DNA of 28,999 nt from NCBI GenBank assembly GCA_946480345.1, contig CAMLJR010000016.1:1-28999 (forward strand), in the 5' to 3' direction. The translations under genes were made by a program, and so were the position numbers. The notes beneath the pieces are model-generated. The model made no database searches. It was not told the DNA's origin and worked only from the letters and a program-made list of their open reading frames with translations. Positions 1 through 7,609 of this stretch are shown here, one piece after another; position 1 is the first letter of the stretch; each line of letters begins with the position of its first letter. The stretch comes from an uncultured Spongiibacteraceae bacterium (GTDB lineage Bacteria > Pseudomonadota > Gammaproteobacteria > Pseudomonadales > CAMLJR01).

Positions 1-55
1 TAACGCTTACAAAAGCGGCGGCCGAAGGCCGTCCGCCTTGTTGTTTTGGTTGTGG
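1..55 (-). repeat. attC-like integron recombination site, cut by the window edge
   Basis: This is an imperfect palindrome that looks like a short integron attC site read on the minus strand. The minus strand ends in AAGCGTTA, matching the usual 3-prime end of attC sites (GCGTTA), and starts with CCACAAC. Between them is a GC-rich hairpin (15-36) with a GAA loop and one bulged base. The arms TAACGCTTACAAAAGCGGC and the reverse complement of 32-50 are alike but not identical, as expected for attC. It shares AACGCT with the site at 382-468. The last bases of the R' core lie outside the window. The alternative is an unrelated stem-loop repeat. Confidence 0.5.
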
Positions 56-381
56 GCGCGACGCGCCTGCCGTGTTGAAACTGCGATGGCTTTGCCATAG
101 CAAAGCCCACACTTGAAGAATGCGACGGTGTAGCGCACGGAGCCAAAAACTGGCTGCGATTTATCTGAGTGGCAAGAAGAGCAGTGCGCTGCACGAGCAA
201 ACTCCGTTTGAATTTATTGTTGGCACACCACGCCAAGTGCGCTGATGCTGCCTTTTACGATTTACTTTACCGAAAGCACCAGAACGAAACGGCTGATATG
301 TGAAACCCGGGCGGTGCCTAAAACTGTTTGCCAAAAATTAGCACGAACTCGATAAAAGCCAAACGGCTAAACGACTAAGCC
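56..381. other. Cassette-sized stretch with no convincing gene
   Basis: About 325 bases lie between the two attC-like sites. If those sites are real, this is one complete gene cassette read on the minus strand. The best open frame is 161-334 (minus), 57 codons from a TTG start with no clear ribosome-binding site, rich in Arg, Ser and Phe. I do not call it a gene. A small palindrome (GGCTTTGCCATAGCAAAGCC, 88-107) is also present. Gene-less cassettes are known in chromosomal integrons. Otherwise I see nothing recognisable here. Confidence 0.35.
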
Positions 382-468
382 CCACAACGCTGCGCACAGG
401 GACTGGCAAACGCGTAGCGTTTGACAGTCCCAGCAGCCGAAGGCTGCGATTGCTGCGGATTGTTATGG
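382..468 (-). repeat. attC-like integron recombination site (VCR-like)
   Basis: This 87-bp imperfect palindrome is bounded by CCACAAC (382-388) and GTTATGG (462-468). It contains two hairpins. The first is GGGACTG-G-CAAACGC (399-413) against GCGTTTG-A-CAGTCCC (417-431), 14 pairs with one mismatch. The second is GCAGCC-GAA-GGCTGC (433-447). From memory, the first hairpin is very like the centre of the Vibrio cholerae repeat (VCR), the attC of that superintegron. On the minus strand the stop codon of the 463-795 gene overlaps the start of the site (ATAACAA), a typical cassette arrangement. The outer core bases fit the GTTRRRY consensus only partly. Confidence 0.6.
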
Positions 469-795
469 CTTTTCAATTTGCCCCCCGGCAATGAATACGA
501 TGACAAATACAAAGAAGAAAGTCTGCGTTAAAAGAGTAGATATACAGAAATATTTACCGAGAGTGGCTAAGTCAGGATTCTTGCTAAAAATCTCATTGCG
601 TTTGAAAAATAGCTGTTTGTAAACGTTAAAATTGTTTATAGATGGGGCGAAAAGCGATTTTGGACACCCCAATTTAACCCAGGATTCTCGTGCCTCAGTT
701 TGCAGTTTTGATAAGAGCTTGCTGGATAGAAAAATACTGAGAATAACTAACGCAAAATAACCAAGTAGTAAGGATACGATCAAATCGTCGGTCAT
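463..795 (-). CDS. Small two-helix membrane protein, probable integron cassette gene
   Basis: This 110-residue protein has no function I recognise. It has a hydrophobic segment at about residues 5-25 and a second at about 85-105, with a polar, basic middle containing the motif ESWVKLGCP. That arrangement resembles small UspB-like or cassette-encoded membrane proteins, so an inner-membrane location is likely. The gene is clearly AT-richer than the rest of the window, which suggests recent transfer. Its TAA stop overlaps the attC-like site at 382-468, the usual layout of an integron cassette. Upstream lie a perfect 8-bp-arm hairpin (821-839) and a possible attC remnant (921-955). The start is the ATG at 795; no strong ribosome-binding site is visible. 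Confidence 0.6.
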   Translation of the reverse strand: MTDDLIVSLLLGYFALVILSIFLSSKLLSKLQTEARESWVKLGCPKSLFAPSINNFNVYKQLFFKRNEIFSKNPDLATLGKYFCISTLLTQTFFFVFVIVFIAGGQIEKP

Positions 796-820
796 ATCTG
801 TATCCCATCACAGTCTGTTA

Positions 821-839
821 ATGAGGCCGCAGGCCTCAT
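821..839. repeat. Perfect short inverted repeat
   Basis: ATGAGGCC and GGCCTCAT are separated by GCA. The hairpin lies 26 bases upstream of the start of the 463-795 gene and is followed by an AT-rich palindrome (TAATAATTATTA). It could be a leader hairpin, a terminator stem lacking a T tract, or part of cassette structure. Confidence 0.5.
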
Positions 840-920
840 AATAATTATTAGCGGGCAAGCCTTTTTAATTTTTTGTTGGAAATCCATTCTTTTGTAACTT
901 CCTGTCGAAATTGATTATTT

Positions 921-955
921 TTAACGGCCAGAAAAATGGCCGGATTGTTATGTGG
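921..955 (-). repeat. Possible attC remnant
   Basis: The stem CGGCCA-GAAAAA-TGGCCG (925-942) is flanked by TTAACGG and GGATTGTTATGTGG. The 12 bases CGGATTGTTATG (941-952) are identical to 456-467 in the attC-like site at 382-468. It is shorter than usual attC sites (about 57 bp or more), so it would be a remnant or a minimal variant. If real, it marks the 5-prime boundary of the cassette carrying the 463-795 gene. Confidence 0.35.
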
Positions 956-1032
956 AATGTTTCCGGCTTAATGGATCAGCTGGCGTTGAATTAAGTGGTA
1001 AAGCCGCACGCCTGTCAACGACATAGTCAACC

Positions 1033-2148
1033 TCAGAGTGGCGTTAATTCATAGCTGGTACTGCGCCCACCCGCATTCGATTTTTGCAGCACGCCGCGCT
1101 CGATCAAATCAGTGATATCGCGTAATGCAGTATCGGGCGAGCATTTGGCGATGGTCGCCCATTTGCTGCTGGTGAGTTTGCCTTCGAAACCATCGAGTAA
1201 TCGGTTGAGCAATTTCACCTGGCGTTCATTTAGCGGCGTGCTCGCCCAGCGTTGCCAGAAATGTGTTTTGGCAAGCACGGCGTCTAGTGTGTGGTGAGCC
1301 TGTTCGATCGCGCGTTGCAGCGTCGTTAAAAACCATACGAGCCAATCGGTGACATCGAGCGAACCTTTCTGCGTGCGTTCGAGCATGTCGTAATAGGTTT
1401 TGCGGTCGCGCTGGATTTGTGCGGACAAGCTGTAAAAGCGTTGCGTACTGCCGTCGGCGCGCGCCAGCAATAGATCGCCGATGGCGCGCGCGATGCGGCC
1501 GTTGCCATCGTCGAACGGGTGCAGCGTGACGAACCACAGATGGCCGAGGCCGGCTCGGATCAGCGCAGGTTCTTGCGCGGGGCTATTGAGCCAATCGAGC
1601 AAACGGTTCATTTCGCTGTCGAGGCGGTCGGCTGGTGGCGCTTCGAAATGCACCTGCTGCCGGCCGAGCGGGCCGGATACTACTTGCATCGGTCCCGCAG
1701 CATCGTTGCGCCACGCGCCGATCGTAATGGGAACGAGGTTCGAATAGCCGGTTGGGAATAATGCGGCATGCCAGCTAAGTAGTCGTTCGCGCGTCAGTGG
1801 CTCCGCATTTCGGGCGGTGGCATCGAGCACCATATCGACGACGCCTTCGACATGCCGGTTGACCGGAGCGAGCGCACCGATGTCGACACCGAGCCGACGC
1901 GCGATCGACGAGCGCACCGAAGCGGCGTCGAGTTGTTCACCCTCGATGGCGCTGGTTTTGAGTACGTCTTCGGTAAGCGCGACGAGGCTGGCCTGATCGC
2001 GCAACGCTCCCGCATCGACCAATCGCCCCATCAGCAGGCCATGAGCCCAGCTGACTTCGGACAAAAGATTGGCGAGCGCAGCGACGTCATAGTGCCATTC
2101 GGGCCAATCGGGCGCTTGCCAGATATAGGTGTAATCTCCGCGTTTCAT
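1033..2148 (-). CDS. Fic family protein AMP-transferase, DUF4172 N-terminus
   Basis: Fic enzymes transfer AMP from ATP to a hydroxyl side chain of a target protein; some also remove it. The catalytic motif HPFDDGNGR is at residues 210-218, with the further Arg at 221. The self-inhibitory helix motif TSAIEG (T65, E69, G70) lies N-terminal to the Fic core, as in class II Fic proteins. The first 90 residues look like the DUF4172 domain (YIWQAPDWPEW). The last 70 or so look like a winged helix, with a possible recognition segment around SKWATIAKCSPDTALRDI. The length of 371 residues is normal for this class. No antitoxin gene adjoins it, which fits built-in inhibition. The start codon lies inside a cluster of inverted repeats, suggesting autoregulation. 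The cellular target is unknown. Confidence 0.9.
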   Translation of the reverse strand: MKRGDYTYIWQAPDWPEWHYDVAALANLLSEVSWAHGLLMGRLVDAGALRDQASLVALTEDVLKTSAIEGEQLDAASVRSSIARRLGVDIGALAPVNRHVEGVVDMVLDATARNAEPLTRERLLSWHAALFPTGYSNLVPITIGAWRNDAAGPMQVVSGPLGRQQVHFEAPPADRLDSEMNRLLDWLNSPAQEPALIRAGLGHLWFVTLHPFDDGNGRIARAIGDLLLARADGSTQRFYSLSAQIQRDRKTYYDMLERTQKGSLDVTDWLVWFLTTLQRAIEQAHHTLDAVLAKTHFWQRWASTPLNERQVKLLNRLLDGFEGKLTSSKWATIAKCSPDTALRDITDLIERGVLQKSNAGGRSTSYELTPL

Positions 2149-2230
2149 GCGGAGATTATGGGGGCTATTCTCCGCATGGGCAACCTAATCACCGCAAAAG
2201 ATGCGGAGAATGGGCGCGTCATTCTCCGCA
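2132..2230. promoter_or_regulatory. Cluster of five TGCGGAGAW motifs, likely operator of fic
   Basis: Five copies of GCGGAGA(A/T)T alternate in orientation: 2132-2141 (reverse), 2149-2158 (forward), 2167-2177 (reverse), 2201-2211 (forward) and 2221-2230 (reverse). The first pair is a perfect 10-bp inverted repeat with a 7-base spacer that contains the fic start codon. The fourth and fifth copies form a 9-bp inverted repeat with a 9-base spacer. This arrangement is what a dimeric or multimeric repressor would bind. The C-terminal winged helix of Fic itself is the obvious candidate (inference). Confidence 0.55.
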
Positions 2231-2263
2231 CACGGAGGTTGCGATGACTGGCCAAGGAGTCAA

Positions 2264-2608
2264 TCAACTGCACTCCTCGACGACGAAGAAACTGATTTTG
2301 TCCATATCGAGAAATTTCATCTCATCGTTCACTCGCCTTTCGGTAAGCACAGGATCGTTCCAGACGGCCATTGCTTCTTCGTATGCCGCCCGATTCTCAT
2401 ACCACATCTCGGTAATCACATCGAAATCTGGCTCTTGGCCGGTGGTGGAGATGAAGCCATCATCGAGGTTAATAAAATTACGTCGGTAATCCAGAATCTG
2501 CGGCTGCAGTTCGCGGATGAGGCGCGAGTGATGATTTTCGTAGTAATCGATAAAGTCGGCGCGCGACATGCCGGGTTTGCGTTTTAACAGCGCTATCGTT
2601 TTAAACAC
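2264..2608 (-). CDS. EthD domain-containing protein
   Basis: This 114-residue ferredoxin-fold protein has the EthD pattern: an N-terminal strand (KTIALLKRKPG), then MSRADFIDYYENHH with the conserved His pair at residues 27-28, a central DYRRNF, and a C-terminal strand ending near residue 105. EthD-like proteins form dimeric alpha-beta barrels. Some act in ether or polycyclic compound breakdown, but most have unknown substrates. The start is GTG, preceded by a strong GGAGGA seven bases upstream. The gene stands alone between fic and the divergent DUF3300 gene, so context gives no substrate. Confidence 0.8.
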   Translation of the reverse strand: MFKTIALLKRKPGMSRADFIDYYENHHSRLIRELQPQILDYRRNFINLDDGFISTTGQEPDFDVITEMWYENRAAYEEAMAVWNDPVLTERRVNDEMKFLDMDKISFFVVEECS

Positions 2609-2763
2609 AGAATAGTCCTCCGGGTTTTTATTTTAATCGGTCGGCCGCCAGGTTGAGTGTTCCGCGTTGGGTTACTTCGGCCCACCCAATAAGACCAAAG
2701 CCCAATAGCCCTTTAATCGCCGTTCGATAAATTACCCGCTCGACCCCGTCGAAGTCATGTGCC

Positions 2764-4068
2764 ATGCGTTTTCATATCGTGTCTTGGGTGCGCGCCCTTA
2801 TTGTCAGTCTGCTGCTAATTAATACGGCAGCCGCTGCGGATGAGAGTGCGCCGCAGTTTTCCGCCGAGCAGCTCGAACAATTCGTCGCGCCGATTGCGCT
2901 GTATCCCGATACGTTGTTGTCGCAGGTTTTAATGGCGGCGACATACCCCGCCGATGTTGTCGAAGCGGCGAAATGGTCGACACAGCATCCCGACTCGAAA
3001 GGCGACGATGCGGTGCGGGCGGTCGAGAGTCAGCCGTGGGACCCGAGCGTGAAATCGCTGGTTGCCTTTCCACAGGTGCTCGCGATGATGAGCGCGAAAC
3101 CGGAGTGGGTGCAAAATCTCGGGGATGCGTTTCTCGCTTCTTCGAAGGATGTGCTCGATGCGGTGCAGCGTTTGCGAACGAAGGCGCAGCAAGCGGGAAA
3201 TTTGCAAACGAACGAGCAACAGAAAGTTGTGGTGAAAGAGGAGCCAGCGCAGCCGCAAGTGATTGTTATCGAAGCGGCCGATCCGCAAGTTGTTTACGTG
3301 CCGAGTTACAACCCGACCGTTGTTTATGGCGCATGGCCATATCCCGCGTACCCGCCTTATTACTATCCACCACCGCCTGCGTATTACCCGGGTGCAGCAT
3401 TCGCCTCGGGCATTGCTTTTGGGATCGGTGTCGCTGCCGTCGGTTCGCTGTGGGGTGATTGCAACTGGGGCAGCGGTGATGTCGATATCGATGTCGATCG
3501 TCACAACAACATCAACGTGAATAACCGTATCGACAAGAGCCAGAAAAATTTTCAGCACAATGCGGCTAATCGGCGCGGCGTGCCGTATCGCGATTCGCGC
3601 AGTCAGCAGAAATACGGGCGCAATGTGCCGGGGGCGACACAGCGCGAGAATTTTCGTGGCCGCGACTCTCGTAATGACGGCGCGCGCGATACCCAACGAC
3701 AACGCGCGCAATCGACATTGTCGCAACGCGGCATGGACCCGGCGCGCGGTCGGGATGAATTACGCAATAACCCACAAGCGCGAGAGCGCGCTGAAAATGC
3801 CGCACGCAATTCGAATCGCGAACGCGATAGCTTTGATGATGGTAGAGATAGAGGGAATCGCGCCGACAATGCGTTCGGCGATCGCAGCGGAAGAGATCGC
3901 GATTCGATGCGGCAAAACGATCGTGCGCGTGGCGGCGATAGTGCATTTCGCGATGCGGGTAACGCTGATCGTTCGCGTCGGCAAGCCGATCGCGGCAATT
4001 TCAGTCGGCAACGCAGCGGTGGAGGTGGTGGCGGTGGACGCGGCGGTGGTGGAGGGCGACGCAGATGA
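2764..4068 (+). CDS. DUF3300 domain-containing exported protein
   Basis: This 434-residue protein has a signal peptide (hydrophobic at about 9-24, likely cut after TAAAA). A DUF3300 domain covers about residues 30-190: QLEQFVAPIALYPDTLLSQ, WSTQHP, QPWDPSVKSLVAFP and DPQVVYVPSYNPTVVYG are hallmark segments. Next come a Tyr/Pro-rich stretch (about 190-210), a small Gly/Ala hydrophobic segment (211-230) and a long low-complexity tail rich in Arg, Asp, Asn and Gly that ends in runs of Gly and Arg. The role is unknown; export to the periplasm or envelope is inferred. The stop overlaps the start of the DUF2950 gene (ATGA), so the two are probably co-translated. No strong ribosome-binding site precedes the ATG. 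Confidence 0.85.
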   Translation: MRFHIVSWVRALIVSLLLINTAAAADESAPQFSAEQLEQFVAPIALYPDTLLSQVLMAATYPADVVEAAKWSTQHPDSKGDDAVRAVESQPWDPSVKSLVAFPQVLAMMSAKPEWVQNLGDAFLASSKDVLDAVQRLRTKAQQAGNLQTNEQQKVVVKEEPAQPQVIVIEAADPQVVYVPSYNPTVVYGAWPYPAYPPYYYPPPPAYYPGAAFASGIAFGIGVAAVGSLWGDCNWGSGDVDIDVDRHNNINVNNRIDKSQKNFQHNAANRRGVPYRDSRSQQKYGRNVPGATQRENFRGRDSRNDGARDTQRQRAQSTLSQRGMDPARGRDELRNNPQARERAENAARNSNRERDSFDDGRDRGNRADNAFGDRSGRDRDSMRQNDRARGGDSAFRDAGNADRSRRQADRGNFSRQRSGGGGGGGRGGGGGRRR

Positions 4069-4976
4069 AAAATTTATGGTGTTCGCTGCCGACGTTAATT
4101 GTTTCGATTGTTTGCGCGACTGTTCCGATTTCGCTGATGGCGCAGCAGCATTATTCAACGCCGGAAGAGGCAGCAGAGGCGATGGTCACGGCGGTGAAAC
4201 GTAACGATCTCGCGGCGATGCAAATAGTGCTCGGTGCCGATTGGCGTAAATTCATTCCGACGCAGGATCGTGAAGACATCGATGCATTTCTTGCAGCATG
4301 GGATACATCGCATCGCATTGAAATGATCGCACCCGGCGAAGCGACAATCGCAGTTGGCGAACAGCGCTGGACGCTGCCGATTCCGATCGCGCACGGCGCG
4401 AAGGGTTGGTATTTCGATGTGCGTGCGGGCGCCGATGAAATGACAACGCGCCGCATCGGTCGTAATGAACTCGCAGCAATGCAGGCGGCACTTGCCTATT
4501 TCGATGCGCAGCGCGAATACGCGAGCATCGATCGCGATGGCGACGAAGTGCTGCAATACGCGCAGAAATTCGCGAGTTCGCCCGACAAACACGACGGCTT
4601 GTATTGGCCTGTTGCGGAAGGTAAGCCGCAAAGCCCGCTCGGGCCGTTGTTCGCCGATACGCGAAAAAAAATCGGCGAGGGTTATCACGGTTATCGCTAC
4701 AAAATTTTAAACGCGCAGGGACCGGCCGCACCCGGTGGTGCGTACAGCTATTTAATCGGTAAGCGTATGGTCAGCGGTTTTGCGTTGATTGCGTGGCCGG
4801 TGAGTTATGGCGAAAGCGGCATCATGTCTTTCATGATCAGTCACGACGGCCAGCTTTATGAAAAAGATCTCGGTGCAAAAAGCGCGTCCATCGCAGAGGG
4901 CATGACGCAGTTCAATCCCGGCGATGGTTGGCAAAAAGTCGCGAGTGACCAGATTGCGGACACACCCCAGCCGTAA
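4065..4976 (+). CDS. DUF2950 domain-containing exported protein
   Basis: This 303-residue protein has a signal peptide (residues 1-26, cut near LMAQQ). The rest matches my memory of DUF2950: YSTPEEAAEAMVTAVKRND near the N-terminus, a WYFD segment, GRNELAAMQAALAYFDAQREY in the middle, GLYWPV, and a C-terminal half with YHGYRYKIL and a MVSGFALIAWPVSYGESG segment. Function is not known. It follows the DUF3300 gene with a 4-base overlap, a pairing seen in other Proteobacteria, so the two probably act together in the envelope. A rho-independent terminator follows at 5020-5046. Confidence 0.85.
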   Translation: MKNLWCSLPTLIVSIVCATVPISLMAQQHYSTPEEAAEAMVTAVKRNDLAAMQIVLGADWRKFIPTQDREDIDAFLAAWDTSHRIEMIAPGEATIAVGEQRWTLPIPIAHGAKGWYFDVRAGADEMTTRRIGRNELAAMQAALAYFDAQREYASIDRDGDEVLQYAQKFASSPDKHDGLYWPVAEGKPQSPLGPLFADTRKKIGEGYHGYRYKILNAQGPAAPGGAYSYLIGKRMVSGFALIAWPVSYGESGIMSFMISHDGQLYEKDLGAKSASIAEGMTQFNPGDGWQKVASDQIADTPQP

Positions 4977-5019
4977 GGCAGTTGCTGCGTCTATGAGTTA
5001 AATGAAGATTCCAAAAACA

Positions 5020-5046
5020 AGCCGCGAATCGATCGCGGCTTTTTTA
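5020..5046 (+). terminator. Rho-independent terminator between convergent genes
   Basis: The 8-bp stem AGCCGCGA / TCGCGGCT has a 5-base loop and is followed by TTTTTATTT. An A-rich run precedes the stem, so it may also work for the minus-strand lipoprotein gene that ends at 5061. Confidence 0.85.
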
Positions 5047-5060
5047 TTTGGCTTTCCGAA

Positions 5061-6890
5061 TCAGAACAGCCACAACGCTCCTGCGTCGGCGCTGGTGGTG
5101 ATGGACTGATCGCCGCCGATGCCAGTGGCACTGCTGCGTTCAAACGCGCCGCTGATCGCGAGTGTCGTTGCGTCGGCGCTGAGACCGATCGCGCTGCCGA
5201 ATTCAGTGCCGAGGTTAGCGGTCCTTGGCTTGATGTAGTGCTGTTGCGACCAGGCACTACCGGTGCGCCCGAATAAATAGGCAGCGCCAACACCGTCTTT
5301 AGAATTGTCGTTCTGCGCACCATCAATGCCAATACTGTTTGCCGATTCGCCGATTGCGCCGACCACCAGCGCATTGCCGTCCGAGCTGAGAGCCAGCGTC
5401 ATCCCGAAATCATCGTTGACGTTGGTGTTCGAGGCTTTGATATACGCCTGCTGCGCCCAGCTGCTACCGGTACGTTTGAACACATACGCCGCGCCAGCGT
5501 CGTCGGCGCTATCGTTCGCTGGGTCGCCGCCAACGCTAGTGGCATTGCTTTGTTCGTAGGGAGCACCGACTGCGAGCGTGTCGCCAGTGTCGCTCAGTGC
5601 GACCGCCGCGCCGAAGTTATCGTCGATGTCGGCATTCGAGGCTTTGATGTACGCCTGCTGAGTCCAGCTGCTGCCGCTGCCGGTGAAAACGTAAACCGCA
5701 CCGGCTTTGGCTGCCGAATTGTCGGCCTGATTGCCGCCTGCGCTCGCTTCGTATGGCGCACCGACGGCCAGCGTGGTGGCATTGCCGCTGAGTGCGAGTG
5801 CAGCGCCGAAGCTGTCCTCGGCATTGGCGTTCGATGCGTTTACCTGAGCGCGCTCACTCCAGCTGCTGCTGCCGCTGCTTCGGCTGAAGAGATAAGCAGC
5901 GCCGGCCTCGTTCGATGCACCGGGAGCGCCGGCTGCAAGCCAATTGCCGTCGTCGCTCAAAGAGAGCGACCAGCCGAAATAAAGATCGGCGACGTTGTTC
6001 GAGGCTTTTACATACGCCTGTTTCGCCCAGGTTCCGCCGCTGCGTTCGAACACATAAGCCGCGCCCGCACCGCTGGCGGAGTGGTCGTTCTCGTTGCCAT
6101 TGATCGCGGTGGCGGCGCTGTCTTCGAAGGGCGCGCCAATCGCCAACGTGTTGCCGTTGTGACTGAGCGTAACCGCAGTGCCAAAGCGAGCGGCAGCGAA
6201 GGTATTCGATGCTTTGATGTACGCCTGTTGCGTCCAGCTGTTGTTGGCGAGCGTGTACACGTACACGGCGCCGCTATCAGCCTGACTATTGTCGCTCTGG
6301 TTGCCGCCAACGTTCTTGGCGGCGCTGTCCTCGCCGGGCGCGCCGACTGCGAGCGTGCGGCCATCGCCGCTGAGCGCCATCGCCCAGCCGTACGTATCGC
6401 CGCTGCCGGTGTTCGATGCTTTGAAATAGCCGATGGCATTCAACACCGCAGTGCCGGCGCTGGGCGTATTCGATGCGGTACAACCGGCACTGTTGCAGGC
6501 CTGAACCTGATAGCGGGTGTTTGACCAGTTCTGCATATGTATTGCGATGTCGCGGGTAACGCTGATTGCGGTGAGATCGCCGCCGATTTGGCTGAATGTG
6601 CTGCCGCCGTTCGTGCTTTCGAGCAATTTGTAGTACGTCGCCCCGGTAGCGGCGTTCCAATCCAGTTTCAATTGTTTGATACCGGTAAACGCGAGAGCGA
6701 GGGTGGGTGCTTCGGGTGCGGTCGGTGTCGGGCTGGGCGATGAGCTGGGCGGATTCGTAGTGCCGCTGGCGGAATCGCCACCACCGCCGCCCCCACCACC
6801 ACCGCAGCCTTGCAGGGCGGCGACGATCAGCGCGCAACTCAGTAATGAACCTGATTTGGATATGTTGATTTTTGAAAGAAGGACATTCAT
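5061..6890 (-). CDS. Lipoprotein with seven FG-GAP-like repeats
   Basis: This 609-residue protein has a lipoprotein signal peptide with LQGC placing the lipidated Cys at residue 29. A run of Gly and a Ser/Pro/Thr linker follow to about residue 60. A fibronectin type III-like domain covers about 60-150 (KLDWNAATGATYYKLLES, YQVQACNSAGC). Seven repeats of about 55-70 residues fill 156-609; each has ASN near its start, then FG(x)nLALS, G(x)TLAVGAP and GAAYVF. FG-GAP repeats form integrin-like beta-propellers, and seven copies would make a complete seven-bladed one (inference). An outer-membrane or cell-surface location is likely. Ligand and partner are unknown. The gene is a single unit with its own upstream region (6891-7138). 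Confidence 0.8.
   Translation of the reverse strand: MNVLLSKINISKSGSLLSCALIVAALQGCGGGGGGGGGDSASGTTNPPSSSPSPTPTAPEAPTLALAFTGIKQLKLDWNAATGATYYKLLESTNGGSTFSQIGGDLTAISVTRDIAIHMQNWSNTRYQVQACNSAGCTASNTPSAGTAVLNAIGYFKASNTGSGDTYGWAMALSGDGRTLAVGAPGEDSAAKNVGGNQSDNSQADSGAVYVYTLANNSWTQQAYIKASNTFAAARFGTAVTLSHNGNTLAIGAPFEDSAATAINGNENDHSASGAGAAYVFERSGGTWAKQAYVKASNNVADLYFGWSLSLSDDGNWLAAGAPGASNEAGAAYLFSRSSGSSSWSERAQVNASNANAEDSFGAALALSGNATTLAVGAPYEASAGGNQADNSAAKAGAVYVFTGSGSSWTQQAYIKASNADIDDNFGAAVALSDTGDTLAVGAPYEQSNATSVGGDPANDSADDAGAAYVFKRTGSSWAQQAYIKASNTNVNDDFGMTLALSSDGNALVVGAIGESANSIGIDGAQNDNSKDGVGAAYLFGRTGSAWSQQHYIKPRTANLGTEFGSAIGLSADATTLAISGAFERSSATGIGGDQSITTSADAGALWLF
5200..6430 (-). repeat. Seven coding repeats of about 165-210 bp
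   Basis: The DNA encoding the FG-GAP-like units is itself repetitive. The segment encoding (Q)AYIKASN recurs near 5230, 5432, 5641, 5837, 6005, 6211 and 6418. Spacing is mostly 196-209 bases, with one short unit of about 168 (the third protein repeat lacks the Asn/Asp-rich insert). Copies differ at many positions, so this is old duplication, though recombination between units remains possible. Confidence 0.75.
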
Positions 6891-7138
6891 TCGCGACAGC
6901 TTCCTGGACAGGGCGATGAGATCTCGAGCCCAATGAAGATAGCAGCGGGATTTCGTGCCCTAATTGCTGAGCTTAAGAATTGTGGCGGCGATCACCGTTT
7001 GCGAGCGCAGCAGGTCGGCTTTGTGTCGCGGCGGTATCGGTAACGCCCGCTCGCTTGCTGGAGTAGAATGGCGCGCCTTTCCCAGCAACATTCCGGTCAG
7101 TACCTTCAGGCCGCAATTTCCACCAGCAGGAGTTATTC

Positions 7139-7609
7139 ATGAGCGACATCGTGGTGCCTGATCAGGGGCAGCTCGAATCCTGGCTCAATCGCGCAGGGGT
7201 GGCTTTTTATCTGTGCGATCAGTGCAATGGGTTACATATCTCCGGCGTACAGGAGCTGGAAGGCGTCACCGATGCCCGATTGTTCATCGAACCGTGGGGC
7301 ATTTTGTTTAGCACCGAGTTGGTAGTGCGCCCGGTCGCACTGTTGCCGCTAGTGGCGGATCTCGGTCGACTCTCGGTCGATTATCCGATTCTTAAAGTGT
7401 TCCTCGATGTCGTCGATGATGCGATGCCGCAATTGGTCAGCGGCGCGTCATTATTGACCGGTGCCGGCATCAGCGATGCGCAGTTTCGGTTGTTCATCAG
7501 CAACGCGATGGAGGCGATGCGGCAACTCGCCGCCGAAGCGCTGCATCTCGATTACCTGTTGCTGGACGACAACGCTGACAAGGCACCTACCCAGCCGCGA
7601 GTGCATTGA
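7139..7609 (+). CDS. YbjN domain-containing protein (putative)
   Basis: This 156-residue protein has no signal peptide. Its pattern fits the YbjN family, which has a type III secretion chaperone-like fold: VPDQGQLESWLNRAGV, a CDQCNGLH segment with a CxxC (C26, C29), ARLFIEPWGILFSTELVVRP, and an acidic C-terminus. YbjN proteins are linked to motility and stress in enterobacteria, but the molecular role is unclear. The start ATG follows AGGAGTTATTC, a good ribosome-binding site. A TAGAAT -10-like element lies at 7065-7070. Its 3-prime end, including the stop codon, lies in a tandem 20-bp repeat. Family assignment is by recalled sequence likeness only. Confidence 0.6.
   Translation: MSDIVVPDQGQLESWLNRAGVAFYLCDQCNGLHISGVQELEGVTDARLFIEPWGILFSTELVVRPVALLPLVADLGRLSVDYPILKVFLDVVDDAMPQLVSGASLLTGAGISDAQFRLFISNAMEAMRQLAAEALHLDYLLLDDNADKAPTQPRVH

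Noticed and set aside
5550..6524. 324-codon open frame on the plus strand
   Set aside because: It is antisense to the FG-GAP-like repeats; its own apparent repeats are a mirror of those.
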